Positions 15,607 through 25,632 are shown, counted from the first letter of the stretch. The stretch is 64,000 nt of DNA from E44-bin32 sp034430615 (GCA_034430615.1 DAOUEJ010000203.1:12226-76225), one strand, 5' to 3'. Notes: generated from the letters alone by a model not told the origin. Numbers and translations are program-made.

Positions 15607-17097
15607 TTATGCCAATACTGGACGCTGCATGTGCCAGGTCGTTTCTTGCTGATAGGAATGAGCGCTTTTCAGAAGCAGCGCTTCTCCCAGGTGAGGTGCG
15701 TTGAGCTGCATGCCGATCGGCAGTCCGCGGGTATCGAATCCGACCGGGAAGCTGATGCCGGGAACGCCGGCTAAATTTGCCGGCAGCGTGAAAACATCCT
15801 CCAGATACATCGAGAGTGGATCGTCTCCATGCTCCCCGATGCGAAAAGCCGTAGTGGGCGCGACGGGACAAGCTAGCAGGTCGACCGATTGGAAAGCCTG
15901 GTCGAAATCAGCCTTGATCAGAGTCCGCACCTTCTGCGCCTGGCCATAGTACGCATCATAGTAACCGGCCGAAAGGGCATACGTGCCGAGCATGATGCGC
16001 CGTTTTACTTCCGGGCCGAAAAGGCTGCCTCGTGTCTGCAGGTACTGATCCCAGAGATCGTCTCCAGTGACGCGCGGCCCGAAGCGGACGCCATCGTAGC
16101 GGGCAAGGTTGGCGGATGCTTCCGCAGGAGCGATGAGATAGTAGACGGGAAGTGCAAGATCGGTATGGGGCAGGCTCACTTCTTCGACCGAGGCACCCAT
16201 GCTTTCTATCATGGCAATTGCCGTGCGGACGGCTGCTTCAACCTCAGGCTGCATACCATCGATGAAATACTCACGCGGGACACCGATGTGCAAACCGTGC
16301 AGGTCTGACCCGTTGAGCACCAGGGCAGGGAGAGGGTCGCGCACGCTGGTCGAATCAAGCTCATCGTAGCCAGCCATGGTCTCAAAGAGCGGGATAAGAT
16401 CCGAAGCGGACCGAGCCAGTGCACCGACGGTATCAAGGGATGACCCATACGCGATCAGGCCGTAACGTGAGACGCGTCCATAGGAAGTCTTGAGACCGGT
16501 TACCCCGCAGAAAGAAGCAGGTTGGCGGACGGACCCGCCGGTATCGGTCCCAAGTGCGGCGTAGCACAAACCAGCGGCGACCGCAGCAGCGGAGCCGCCG
16601 GATGAACCACCAGGAACCCGCTCCAGGTCCCAGGGGTTGTGTGTTGGCCCATAGGCAGAGTTCTCGGTCGATGACCCCATCGCGAATTCATCGGTGTTGG
16701 TTTTTCCCAGGATGACCGATCCGGCATCGATTAGCCGAGAAACGCTGGTTGCAGTATACGGAGGGAGAAAACCTTCCAGAATTTTAGAGCCACAGGTTGT
16801 CTGCACGCCCTGTACGCAGAGGACATCCTTGATCGCAAGCGGGATCCCATGCGTGAGCGGCAGGTCCGCCGAGCCGCTTTTCCGCCAGGAGGCTAGCGCA
16901 CTGTCGGCGGCGTCAGCCTGTTCCAAAGCAAGATCAGGCGTAAGGGTCAGGAACGCATGCAAGCGAGGGTCAAGCGTGTCGATTCGGCTGAGGCATGCCT
17001 CGGTCAGGTCGCGCGAGGATACTTCCCCCTTCCGTAAAGCTGCAGCGGCATCCAGCAGTGAGATATCAGTCAGTCCCGGCATAGTATCGGGGCTCAC
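15607..17097 (-). CDS. gatA: Aspartyl/glutamyl-tRNA(Asn/Gln) amidotransferase subunit A
   Basis: 496 residues of the amidase-signature family. The Ser-cis-Ser-Lys triad is visible: Lys90 in LAIKDVLC, cis-serine in PGGSSGGSAAAVAAG (165/166), and the nucleophile serine in GTDTGGSVRQPASFCG (Ser189). The GatA-specific ATTYGRVSRYG-like segment (KTSYGRVSRYGL) and GKTNTDEFAMGS support GatA over a general amidase. It releases ammonia from glutamine for GatB. The GTG start overlaps the gatC stop (GTGA). An in-frame ATG at 17082 is an alternative. gatC and gatA form a coupled pair, with gatB about 3 kb downstream in the same direction. Confidence 0.95.
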   Translation of the reverse strand: MSPDTMPGLTDISLLDAAAALRKGEVSSRDLTEACLSRIDTLDPRLHAFLTLTPDLALEQADAADSALASWRKSGSADLPLTHGIPLAIKDVLCVQGVQTTCGSKILEGFLPPYTATSVSRLIDAGSVILGKTNTDEFAMGSSTENSAYGPTHNPWDLERVPGGSSGGSAAAVAAGLCYAALGTDTGGSVRQPASFCGVTGLKTSYGRVSRYGLIAYGSSLDTVGALARSASDLIPLFETMAGYDELDSTSVRDPLPALVLNGSDLHGLHIGVPREYFIDGMQPEVEAAVRTAIAMIESMGASVEEVSLPHTDLALPVYYLIAPAEASANLARYDGVRFGPRVTGDDLWDQYLQTRGSLFGPEVKRRIMLGTYALSAGYYDAYYGQAQKVRTLIKADFDQAFQSVDLLACPVAPTTAFRIGEHGDDPLSMYLEDVFTLPANLAGVPGISFPVGFDTRGLPIGMQLNAPHLGEALLLKSAHSYQQETTWHMQRPVLA

Positions 17098-17387
17098 GAT
17101 TTTTCCAAGACGGGCGGAACGCGAAACATACCGCGTTCTTCCTCAGGCGCATTGGAGAGCATGAGTTCACGTGGCGGGCACGGCCGGACGATATCCGGGC
17201 GGAGCGGCGCTTGCAGCGGCAGAACGCTTGCGGTTGGTGCAATCTGGGTCGTATCGACCTCATTCAGCCGGGAGGCGTATTCGAGGACAGCGGAGAGCTG
17301 TTGGGCATATCGCTCCAACTCTTCTTCTTCAAGCTCAAGCCGCGCAAGGAATGCGATGTGTCGAACCTCATCCAGGGTTAAGGCCAT
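17094..17387 (-). CDS. gatC: Aspartyl/glutamyl-tRNA(Asn/Gln) amidotransferase subunit C
   Basis: 97 residues from the ATG at 17387. Typical GatC pattern: LTLDEVRHIAFLARLELEEEE, then an E-Y-x-x-x-L-x-x-V-D-T segment and a C-terminal proline-rich belt that wraps GatA. Small and acidic. The stop overlaps the gatA start by four bases. The glycosyltransferase gene ends 77 bases upstream on the same strand. Confidence 0.93.
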   Translation of the reverse strand: MALTLDEVRHIAFLARLELEEEELERYAQQLSAVLEYASRLNEVDTTQIAPTASVLPLQAPLRPDIVRPCPPRELMLSNAPEEERGMFRVPPVLEKS

Positions 17388-17464
17388 AGCAACCAAATTA
17401 TAGCAGAGCGCTTGTGAGCGACTCGCAGGATCCCGGACTGTGAGAACTTCCTTGGGGCGGGCAG

Positions 17465-18685
17465 TCAGCCTGGCGAAATGCCATCGAGTACGGCATCGAA
17501 CATGGGCAAGGTCCGGGTATCGACATATGCCGCCTCGAAGGCAGCCCGAGCCCGCTTGCTATACTCATTTAGGAGATGTTGATCCGAGGCAAGTGTCCGC
17601 AGGAAGGCGACCGTCCCACGGACATCGCCATGACGCAAGCTTGCTCCGACTCCAAATTGCCGGATCGCATCATCGACATTGCTGCCTTCTGGCCCGATAT
17701 AGAGGAGGGGAAGTCCCATAGCTAAGTTTGCATGCATCTTGCTCGGACTGATCACACCGAGAGCCGACTCGTTCATAGTGATCAGGGCACAATCAGCGCC
17801 CGACAGCACGGAAGGTGTGATTTGTTTCGCAACATAAGTGTGGAGATGGATATTCTCAAGCCCTCTGCGATCCGCTTCATGAGCAAGTGAAGGCCATTTT
17901 GATCCACCTCCCACAAAGAGAAAGCAAATCTTGTCCTGCCTCAGGTAGGAGGCAGCCTCGAGCACAGTATCGAAGTTGTGGCCGAAGCCCGCATTACCCA
18001 GATATAGAACCTTAAAGAAAGCCCCAATGTCGAAAGATTCCCAGCCCGGCCAAGGATCGGGGTCAAGGCCAAGAGGAAATTGAGCCTGAGACTCCCAATT
18101 GGGAATGACCGTACAGGGCACATCAGCCAATCGGGGGTAGCGCGACACGAGCAGGTTCTGCATTGCTGTATCGAGGCAGACGAAGTGATCAAGTTTTGAA
18201 AAAATGATCCAGTTGATGCGATCGAGCAGTCGCGCAATCCAACCACCGGGTGATATCACATCCGTTCGCTCTAAAATTTCCGGGTAGCAATCCATGTTCC
18301 ACAAGAGGAATCGTACGCGTGGATGGAATAATTTGTGGGCCACGGCGGAAAGACCGATGAAGGGAGGCGTTGTAAGTGAGACCAAAATATCCTGGCGAGG
18401 GAGCAGCATCAGCCGGACGAGGGTCTGGGTAAAAAAGAGAGCATAATCAACAATGCGATGGACGGAGCGCTTCTTCCCAAACATCGGGGTCCACAGCCGT
18501 ATCACCCGCGGGTTGTCTTTTTGCACAGTCACATGCGAGGGGAATTGGGGCACATAGCCGCCAACGCTCGTGAGAACGGTGACCGTATCCCCGAGGGCAG
18601 CGCGGTGCTCGGCCAGGGAAGCCGCTAGATGCCCGGTTGGGGCGAGGTCTGGAGGGTAGAACTGGTTGATGATCGTTATACGCAT
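17465..18685 (-). CDS. Glycosyltransferase, GT-B fold, family 4-like (WbuB type)
   Basis: 406 residues. The N-terminal half begins MRITIINQFYPPDLAPTG, the usual opening of WbuB-like family 4 transferases, with a glycine-rich acceptor loop. The C-terminal half has the donor-nucleotide domain: VLYLGNAGFGHNFDT, FVGGGSKW, and an E-x7-E-like segment SALGVISPSKMHANLAMGLP. It would transfer a sugar from a nucleotide donor onto a lipid-linked or polymer acceptor at the inner face of the membrane. Donor and acceptor are unknown. It lies 23 bases after the epimerase gene. Confidence 0.85.
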   Translation of the reverse strand: MRITIINQFYPPDLAPTGHLAASLAEHRAALGDTVTVLTSVGGYVPQFPSHVTVQKDNPRVIRLWTPMFGKKRSVHRIVDYALFFTQTLVRLMLLPRQDILVSLTTPPFIGLSAVAHKLFHPRVRFLLWNMDCYPEILERTDVISPGGWIARLLDRINWIIFSKLDHFVCLDTAMQNLLVSRYPRLADVPCTVIPNWESQAQFPLGLDPDPWPGWESFDIGAFFKVLYLGNAGFGHNFDTVLEAASYLRQDKICFLFVGGGSKWPSLAHEADRRGLENIHLHTYVAKQITPSVLSGADCALITMNESALGVISPSKMHANLAMGLPLLYIGPEGSNVDDAIRQFGVGASLRHGDVRGTVAFLRTLASDQHLLNEYSKRARAAFEAAYVDTRTLPMFDAVLDGISPG

Positions 18686-18708
18686 ATCAAGCTCAGCAAA
18701 GGGAACGG

Positions 18709-19752
18709 CTAGAGCTTCTGCAATCCAGATACCATCTCCGAAATGATATCTTCCAGGGAATAGGACATCTCCCAGTGGGGAAAATGGGACTTAAGCTTGG
18801 CCAGATTGGAGTAGTAGCAGATATGGTCACCGATCCGGTTCTGTTCTGAATAGGTAAGCTGCGGGCGTTTCCCTGACTCCCTTTCTATCATGGCAACACA
18901 CTCGATTAAGCTGGCTGCGTTGCCCTTGCCCCCTCCGATGTTGTACACCTCACCCGGTCGTGGATCCTGCGCGAAGTGCCAGAGGGCATTAATCACATCG
19001 TGGCTATGGATTTGATCGCGAACCTGTTTTCCTTTGTAACCATAGATTGTATAAGGGCCTTCGTTCATGGCCACACCAACCAGGTAGCTGAGAAATCCAT
19101 GGAGCTCGACACCAGAATGATGAGGACCAGTCAAGCACCCGCCTCGAAATATCCCGGTTTTCATACCGAAGTATTTCCCGTACTCTTGAGCGAGGATATC
19201 ACCAGCCAGCTTAGACGCTCCAAAAAGTGAATGCAGGCAGTTGTCGACGGGAAAATCTTCACCGATGCCCTCTGCGAAACGCGGGTCGGCATAGTCCCAG
19301 CGGGTTTCGAATTCAGTAAGAGGGATATGGTTAGGGCCATCCCCGTAAACTTTGTTCGTGCTCAGGTGGATGAATACAGCCTTGGGGGCATGCTGCCGGA
19401 GCGCCTCAAGCAGATTGAGCGTCCCGTTGGCGTTGACATCGAAATCATCAAATGGTCGCCGGGCGGCGAGATCGTGGCTGGGCTGGGCAGCGGCGTGGAC
19501 GATCAGGTCAAAGTCGCTCTTCTTGAAGAGATCAAGCACTGTTTGGCGCTGGCGAATGTCGAGATCATGATGAGTGAAGTTGCTGCATGTCGCCAGGAGA
19601 CGATCGCGGTTCCATGTAGTATCACCTTTCTCACCGAAGAAATCAGCGCGCATGTTGTTGTCAACACCGGTAACCCGGAAGCCCATTGAATCAAAGAAAG
19701 AAACTGCCTCAGAACCAATGAGCCCGCTGCTGCCCGTCACTAAAATGTGCAT
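18709..19752 (-). CDS. NAD-dependent nucleotide-sugar epimerase/dehydratase (CDP-paratose 2-epimerase-like)
   Basis: 347 residues from an ATG at 19752 with a strong GGAAGGAAGG site eight bases upstream; a longer reading frame continues to 19920 but lacks support. Short-chain dehydrogenase of the extended type: Rossmann loop GSSGLIG, the structural HAAAQPSHD, and the active-site STNKVYG with a Y-x3-K-like GASKLAGD further on. The YTIYGYKGKQVRDQIHSHD stretch and the N-terminal GDTTWNRDRL resemble CDP-paratose 2-epimerases and related enzymes that modify deoxysugars. It is first in the run with the glycosyltransferase and nucleotidyltransferase, so it likely supplies a sugar for surface glycans. 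Confidence 0.85.
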   Translation of the reverse strand: MHILVTGSSGLIGSEAVSFFDSMGFRVTGVDNNMRADFFGEKGDTTWNRDRLLATCSNFTHHDLDIRQRQTVLDLFKKSDFDLIVHAAAQPSHDLAARRPFDDFDVNANGTLNLLEALRQHAPKAVFIHLSTNKVYGDGPNHIPLTEFETRWDYADPRFAEGIGEDFPVDNCLHSLFGASKLAGDILAQEYGKYFGMKTGIFRGGCLTGPHHSGVELHGFLSYLVGVAMNEGPYTIYGYKGKQVRDQIHSHDVINALWHFAQDPRPGEVYNIGGGKGNAASLIECVAMIERESGKRPQLTYSEQNRIGDHICYYSNLAKLKSHFPHWEMSYSLEDIISEMVSGLQKL

Positions 19753-19937
19753 TAATGCAACCTTCCTTCCGGAGCAGTTGTAATTGAAGCCGTTCACTCT
19801 CTCGTCTGACCGGGTAATTCTAAAGCGAGCCGATCCTTTATGAAAGGCCCGGTCAGTGAGTTGTCGCTGTGAACGATTGGGCGGGTATGGAAATGCCCGG
19901 CAGAGGCAAGCTGCGGGCAAAGGGCCTGTGGTGATTG

Positions 19938-20165
19938 TTATTCTTGATAAGGAAGCGAAACCGGATCGACGTCCCTGAGCACGCCGCCAAGTGAATTGAT
20001 TGCAGTCTCGACCATCCCTCCCGCTAGAACGGGGACGAATCGGCCGTCGTCGAGCCGGAGATAGGTGTACTGAACCGTCGCAACCAACCAGCGCAGGGGC
20101 TGGCGTGGTGAAGTGCTTATCGGGAGATTTGTAGCTGTCGTTTTCATACCTGATATTCCATTCAT
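19938..20165 (-). CDS. Small hypothetical protein, doubtful
   Basis: A 75-codon frame from the ATG at 20165 (or 69 from 20147) with a plausible beta-rich core (LRWLVATVQYTYLRLDDGRFVPVLAGG). The ribosome binding site is weak for both starts, and I recognise no family. It lies upstream of the epimerase gene on the same strand. The residue mix looks coding, but it could be chance. Confidence 0.35.
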   Translation of the reverse strand: MNGISGMKTTATNLPISTSPRQPLRWLVATVQYTYLRLDDGRFVPVLAGGMVETAINSLGGVLRDVDPVSLPYQE

Positions 20166-20347
20166 ATCAACGATTCTAGCCACCTTATCTTAAGGAAGCG
20201 TTAACAACCTATACGGGCTCTAACCTGTCCGGTTGCCTCGTCAACCTGAGTATTCCACAGAATCAAGCAGCGCTGTCACATTTGATAGGAAACTGTCAGG
20301 CGAATGGCGGCTTTAGGCCAGGAGATGGGTGACTGCGCTTGTTTTGA

Positions 20348-22419
20348 TCAATCCGTGGACGGTGGGAGACCAGACACGTGGACGGAATCCGATGCGCAGG
20401 GGAGCATGCCCAGTGAACGGAGACGGGTAAGGGCTCTGCTCGAGCGAGCAAGGCGAGGCAGGCGGATCACCATCTGGCCTGAAGCTTCGCAAAGAGTCGG
20501 AGAAGGTAGTTCGCGGGCATCTTCTTCATAGGGCAGATTATTCTGGCCGGGGGTTGGCCACAATCCATAGCGTAAATGGCCCGATCCATCCGGATAGCGA
20601 CCATAGCTGAGGTTGTACGCCCGCACGCGCAGGTAGCTGATGGAGTCCATGACGCGACCATCGGACGCAAGCAAGAGGACGGTATCTCCGCTGTCATTCA
20701 AAGCCAGGTGCGTGCGCGAGCGGAAGAAGACACGGTAGCCACCCGCCTCAATTGTGGTGGACCCAAGCACGTAAGGGGACGACCCGGCGCCAGGGATATC
20801 ATCGAGCATCCAGCCCTTCAGGTTGACCGGACCCGGCCCGAGGTTGATCAGCTCGATGAATTCATCCCCTGTATCGATCCCACCCGCGCCCTCCCAATCA
20901 TAATGGGGACGGATAAGGACCTCGTTGATGACGAGCTTGCCCGGGATCCAGGTCGGGGCCGGAGTGGGATAGACGATCGAATTTGGTCCGCGCGGTGTGC
21001 CCTGGATCGGTTCACCTTGTGCATCTTTCCCGAGGCTGTGATACCCGGTAAAGCTGGCCCACCCCGACGAACCATCAGTACTGTTCCTGCGTTCCATGCT
21101 TGCCCGGGACTGTGCGCTGCCTGCCGGCCAGCCTCCCCCGGCAAGGTTGGCGGTGTCGATCAAGCCCCCTGCTGCATCACGGAGGGTTAGTGTCTCACCA
21201 GAATTGGAGAGGGAGCCAGCGTAGATGAGATCGGCCTCGATATTTTGAATGGTTGCTTCGTCGGTTCGTTCGAGCAGGTAGAAGCCTCCGGGAGGGAGTT
21301 CTCCGGGCAGGGCGATCATGATGTCACCCCCGTCTCTCAACTGCCAACCGTCGAGGACAACGGTGAACTCTCCGGTGTTATAGAGCTCAATCCACTCGTC
21401 GCTTGCGGAAGCATGTGTTCCCGCCCAGCCAACTTCGTTAATCCACACAGATCCTAGAGGGGGGGAGACGACCTCCGGGGTGGCGCTTGGCGCTGTCGCA
21501 GCCGTCAGGCTTGCTGTCGGGGTAACGCTATACATCGAGTTTGGTTTTCGCAGGGTTCCAGGAATGGGGTTACCGGCTGCATCATGAGCATTTCCACCGC
21601 TCCCAGAATAGGTTACCCAGTTTCCAGGGGAATCGTCACCGCCCCAGCGCTCCATGCTGGTACGCGAGGAAGCTTCGCCGGCCGGCCAATCGCCACCATT
21701 CCGATTGGCGCTATCGACGAGCGAACCTGCGGGATCGCGTAAGGCGAGCATCTCGCCGCCGTTGTTCAATGCCCCGGTATAGAGGATGTCTCGGCCGTGA
21801 CATCCCCCACGCTGCTGTCGTCGGTCCGTTCGAGCAGCACGTAGCCGTAAGGGGCGATCGCACCCCATACTGAGATGTTGATATCCCCCTCGTCGGTCAA
21901 GCGCCAGCCATCCAGCGCGACAGGTTCTGCGCTGGTGTTGTAGAGCTCGATCCACTCATCATGGACCGAGGCGATTGTCCCGGCCCACCCCAGCTCATTA
22001 ATCACCACCAGCCCAGCCGTAACCGTCAAGGCAGGGGGAGCAGGCGAAGGGCTGGGCGCAGGCGAAGGGCTGGCCAGTGCGGTCGAGGAAGGAGTTGCGC
22101 CGGGCGATTGTCCGGGCGAGGGCGATACCGACGGAGAAGCTTGGGTTGGTGAGGAGGACGGCGTGGGCGTTTCCGTGTCGGATGGCGTTATTGCTGGGAT
22201 AGAGTCCAAGAGGGTTGCGCTTGGAGTAGAGGTTGGATCTTGGGTGAGCGATGGGATGGCAGTCGGGGATGGCATCTGGGTAGTGGGAAGAGGCTCCTGC
22301 ATACGGCGTGCGGGGGAAACCAGATCCACAAAGCCTTGGCCGGGAGGGCTGGAGATGAGACTGGAAAGAAGAAGGAATCTAAAGAGAAAGAGGGCAAGCA
22401 GAGCCCGGGTCATGGTCAC
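20348..22419 (-). pseudogene. Secreted protein with three lamin-tail domains, frameshifted
   Basis: The protein begins with a signal peptide (MTMTRALLALFLFRFLLLSS), then a long P/S/T-rich linker to about residue 135. Lamin-tail domain 1 follows (VVINELGWAG, DEWIELYNTS, YVLLERTDD). The frame then changes near 21795 and continues with DILYTGALNNGGEMLALRD, domain 2 (VWINEVGWAG, DEWIELYNTG) and a more divergent domain 3 (LVINEVLIRP, DEFIELINLG). Removing GA from CCGAGACATC, or adding one G, restores the domain 1 sequence, so the lesion is a single small indel. Lamin-tail domains are extracellular beta-sandwich modules often found beside nucleases or as surface repeats. No catalytic domain is present here. 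The two first domains share much sequence, so intragenic duplication is likely. Confidence 0.8.
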
Positions 22420-22504
22420 CCCCTGTGACCCCGTGGTTCTCTAATGTAGTGTAGACTGACGACCGGGCAAAGTAAACGAGCGGAATGATCCTAGCCAGTT
22501 TGTG

Positions 22505-24070
22505 CTAGTCAACAGGAATCAGGCGCTCGAAGAGCTCCAGCGATGGAAAATCTAGCGCAGCGCTTGGGGAAGCTTCGATGGCGCGCTCATCGACCCAACC
22601 GACCACTCCGCCGAAGTCAACCATCCACCAATAGGTATCTTTGGCCTGGATACCGTTAAGGCCGTTATATTGGGGGAGGATCGAGCCGCTAGCTCCGGAG
22701 TCCACGGAGGCGATTGGCACATAGTTCGTGCCTGGCCCCAGCAGGACGTTCGTGGGGTAGATCGCTTGGACCCTACTCTCTCCCGAGAGTTTATCTGAGT
22801 ACTCTGCGGGCTCAACAGCAACCATCATCCAACCGTTCGCGACGCCTCGCTCACGGCCATCAGACGGCTTGTTCTGGACGATGCCGTTGATCCACATCGT
22901 GGATGAGCCGCCGCCGTCGTAGTTGATCCCCCAGGATGCACCGAGCTTGTCTTTACAATAAAAACCTAACTCTGGCAGGGTCATCCCGATGCTGTAGGAG
23001 TCGACGCGGCCGTCGACGACGACAAAATATACAAACTCCTGGTTGAAGCAGATAGCAGTGCGAGGATGGCGCAGAAGAGCTCCGCGATTGTCTGTCTCCA
23101 GCACTCGTCCGTCTCTAAGGAAAACCAGGTCACCAGCGAGACTGGCGAAAGTTTTTGTCCAGGAATCCGGGTTGGGTGAGACGCAATCCTGCTGTAGGTG
23201 GGCCAGATCAAGCGAGATGCCTACTTTGTCACCAGCGGAGAAGGTCGACAATTTCTCGGAAGCCTCTCCTGTCCAGGACGAGAGAACGATTTCGTTAAAC
23301 ATGATCGGGACAGGACCGAGATCTGTGCGAACCTGGCGAACAGTACCTTTTACGTAGCGGGGGTTCGGCAGCAAGCCACTGGGACGGAGCAGTTCAATCA
23401 CGACTTCAACCTGCATATCACCCCCTGGGCTGAACGGTTGCGAGGCGGGGGTATAAAGGACGATCTCGTCACGCGGGCTGACATTGTTGATGTCATCAAT
23501 CTCAAACCAGGATCCGGTCTCCAGGTTTGTAATACGCTGCGTCGAGTCTGGATGATAGACACACCCGCCAGCAAACAGGCTTCGGTCTTGGTTGAAAGCC
23601 AGCCCACTCAACCCATGCAAGTCATCATATTTCTTGACATACCAGCCCCCAGAGATCACGCCGCCGGTTGGTTCACTCGTTTCCATGTCATAGAAGGAGC
23701 CATTGATGGCAACGACGACCTTGCTCCGGGAGCCCCACGCCCCCCCCCAGGCGTTGAGTGACTGGTCGTAGCGATTCGCCATCCCTCGTACGGTTTCTAA
23801 TCCGGCGCCCAGCAAGCCTTGGGCGAGGGAGCTGTCGATGATCAGGTTTTGATGGTCTAGATCCATCCGGGCCACGTAGGCCCGGACCGGACCAGGGAGG
23901 ACAAAGCTGCGGTAATCGATGCCATCCGTGACCGTCGTCCAGGCGGGTGGGGCAGATGCGCTACTGCTGGCAAGCACCAGCAGAGTTAGCGCCAGGACGA
24001 GGGCAAGCCCGGGACGACGCCTGGGATACCTTCGGAGCAGGTTTTCTTGGAAGCGAGTTAAGACAGCCAC
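22505..24070 (-). CDS. Secreted phosphodiester glycosidase (NAGPA-domain) protein
   Basis: 521 residues. After an N-terminal signal/anchor (about residues 21-42) the main part resembles the NAGPA/phosphodiester glycosidase family: VAINGSFYD near 125, GDLVFLRDG, HPRTAICFNQ, and INYDGGGSSTMWINGIVQN followed by GRERGVANGWMMV near the end of the domain. Family members hydrolyse the GlcNAc-phosphodiester in lysosomal enzyme maturation (animals), while in bacteria they are implicated in cell-wall or exopolysaccharide turnover. The last 100 residues (NVLLGPGTNYVPIASVDSG, WWMVDFGGVVGWVDE) look like a bacterial SH3-type domain for wall binding. It lies 85 bases upstream of the lamin-tail gene and may share a transcript. 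Confidence 0.82.
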   Translation of the reverse strand: MAVLTRFQENLLRRYPRRRPGLALVLALTLLVLASSSASAPPAWTTVTDGIDYRSFVLPGPVRAYVARMDLDHQNLIIDSSLAQGLLGAGLETVRGMANRYDQSLNAWGGAWGSRSKVVVAINGSFYDMETSEPTGGVISGGWYVKKYDDLHGLSGLAFNQDRSLFAGGCVYHPDSTQRITNLETGSWFEIDDINNVSPRDEIVLYTPASQPFSPGGDMQVEVVIELLRPSGLLPNPRYVKGTVRQVRTDLGPVPIMFNEIVLSSWTGEASEKLSTFSAGDKVGISLDLAHLQQDCVSPNPDSWTKTFASLAGDLVFLRDGRVLETDNRGALLRHPRTAICFNQEFVYFVVVDGRVDSYSIGMTLPELGFYCKDKLGASWGINYDGGGSSTMWINGIVQNKPSDGRERGVANGWMMVAVEPAEYSDKLSGESRVQAIYPTNVLLGPGTNYVPIASVDSGASGSILPQYNGLNGIQAKDTYWWMVDFGGVVGWVDERAIEASPSAALDFPSLELFERLIPVD

Positions 24071-24192
24071 AGCCTCATGATAAGAGATGCGCCTAATCTT
24101 GTCGACAGGACTGGAGGGGGAGGGTGGCCGAGCGCCTCCTTAGTATAATGAGCGTACATGGGTAAACCCGGCCAGCTTGAGAGGAGCATAAC

Positions 24193-24735
24193 ATGAAGCG
24201 CATGGATCGCGGTTCGCTAGCAGCGGCGTTATTCTTGATCAGCTTGGGAGCCATCTTCCTGCTCATCAACCTGCTCCCGGAGTTGTCCTTCACCCGGACA
24301 TGGCCAGTGATCTTTCTGGCCGTGGCCGCTGCGTTCTTCCTTCCAGCAGTCATAGCCGAGGAAGCGCGTCGCGGCCTGGCGGCCCTGGCCATCCCCGGCT
24401 CGCTGTTTCTCGGTCTGGGCCTCATCTTCCTGTACAACACGCTCAGCGGGGATTGGGCAGCCTGGGCGTATGCCTGGATACTCATTCCCGCTTCGATTGG
24501 TCTTGGGCTGATCCTTTCCAGTTGGATCGGAGGATGGGGACAACCCGTGGCCGAAGTGGGCGTGTGGCTGATGGTCTTGAATGGTGCCGCATTTGGGTTA
24601 TTCGCAACACTCTTCGGCACCGCATTCCTCAAGACCCTCGGTGCCGGGGCGTTGATTCTGGGGGGGTTGCTCATGCTGCTAAGGGCGTTCCGTAAAGGGA
24701 TCGCTCCTCCACAGGATGAAGCGACTGAGAGATGA
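24193..24735 (+). CDS. Small integral membrane protein, LiaF/DUF5668-like
   Basis: 180 residues with about five to six hydrophobic helices arranged as pairs (LFLISLGAIFLLINLL, WPVIFLAVAAAFFLPAVIA, IPGSLFLGLGLIFLYNTLSG, AWILIPASIGLGLIL and two more). The repeated pattern G-x-I-F-L-x-x-N-x-L...W-x-x-x-x-x-x resembles LiaF-type/DUF5668 membrane proteins. A GAGGAGCATAAC site precedes the ATG. Its stop overlaps the ATG of the following lipoprotein gene (ATGA), so the two are co-translated. Function unknown. Confidence 0.72.
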   Translation: MKRMDRGSLAAALFLISLGAIFLLINLLPELSFTRTWPVIFLAVAAAFFLPAVIAEEARRGLAALAIPGSLFLGLGLIFLYNTLSGDWAAWAYAWILIPASIGLGLILSSWIGGWGQPVAEVGVWLMVLNGAAFGLFATLFGTAFLKTLGAGALILGGLLMLLRAFRKGIAPPQDEATER

Positions 24736-25544
24736 GGAAGAGGACCCTCGCAGGGTTGCTCATCGCCTTAGCTCTTGCAGGCTGCTCTATATCTCCGGAA
24801 GCTGCCCGGGAAACGGCCCAGGCCGTCACGCAGACCCGTGGGGTACTTGACTCGATCGCGGCCAGTACGCGGGCGGCCATGAGCCAACAAACGACAAAGG
24901 CTCCGCCGTCCTCAAGCCCATCAGCTCCCCTTGTTACCGCAACCGATTCGCGCAACCAAACAGCAGTGGAGAAGACTCCGACTGCCGCACAGGTATGGGT
25001 CGAGGTTCGCATCGACACGAACTGCAGGCTTGGGCCAGGGCTGGCATTCGAGATGGTTGGGGCGCTCTTCGTCGGAGAACGGACGATTGTTCTTCAACGC
25101 AGCTCGGTACCCGATTATTGGGTGGTCGAAAATCCAGATAGACCCGGCCATACCTGTTATCTGTGGGGAAAATATGCTACGTTGGAGGGCGATATCGGAT
25201 CCTTGCCGCTCGACATTCCCCCCACCGCTACCGCCCAACCCGCATCGATCCTTGGCTGGGTCTATCTTGACCTGAACGAGAACGGCATACGCGATCCAGA
25301 AGAGACAGGACCAGGCCCAGAGGGGCTCCGGCTGTTACTTAAGATTGGTGCGTGCCCAGGAGAGGCGACCCTGCGGGTCGTCGACCCAAACGCCTACGGC
25401 CGGATCATGATCCAGCCCTTGTTGGCGGGTGTCTATTGCCTAGTCGCAGACCCAGAAGCGACTACGCTCGAACCCGAGCAGCGCGAGATTCAACTTGGCC
25501 CCAACGAGCAACTGGACGAGGTCAACTTCCGTTTGCTGCCCTGA
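24732..25544 (+). CDS. Lipoprotein with SH3-like and SdrD B-like domains
   Basis: 270 residues. Type II signal peptide MRKRTLAGLLIALALAGC, with the lipidated Cys18. A coiled, T/A/S-rich tether follows. About residues 88-155 look like a bacterial SH3 repeat (R-I-D-T-N-C-R-L-G-P-G, then V-G-A-L-F-V-G-E-R). From about 176 a carboxypeptidase-regulatory/SdrD B-type beta-sandwich begins with GWVYLDLNENGIRDPEETG, the calcium-binding signature of such repeats. It is likely displayed on the outer face of the membrane and co-expressed with the preceding membrane protein. It is convergent with the cytochrome operon. Confidence 0.8.
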   Translation: MRKRTLAGLLIALALAGCSISPEAARETAQAVTQTRGVLDSIAASTRAAMSQQTTKAPPSSSPSAPLVTATDSRNQTAVEKTPTAAQVWVEVRIDTNCRLGPGLAFEMVGALFVGERTIVLQRSSVPDYWVVENPDRPGHTCYLWGKYATLEGDIGSLPLDIPPTATAQPASILGWVYLDLNENGIRDPEETGPGPEGLRLLLKIGACPGEATLRVVDPNAYGRIMIQPLLAGVYCLVADPEATTLEPEQREIQLGPNEQLDEVNFRLLP

Positions 25545-25632
25545 TGCTTGAAAACGAAGCAGGGACCGGCAACCAGGTCCCTGCGCAAACCCAAAACCAG
25601 ATCAGGCCAGCCACAGCCCATAGAATGCAAGC

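Noticed and set aside
18709..19920. Longer N-terminus of the epimerase (start at 19920)
   Set aside because: The Rossmann motif must be near the N-terminus, and the ATG at 19752 has a strong ribosome binding site. The extra 56 residues lack any pattern.
24093..24674. 193-codon open frame on the minus strand
   Set aside because: Antisense to the membrane-protein gene 24193-24735, which has a better ribosome binding site, membrane helices and a coupled downstream gene. This frame is rich in R, P and K without pattern.
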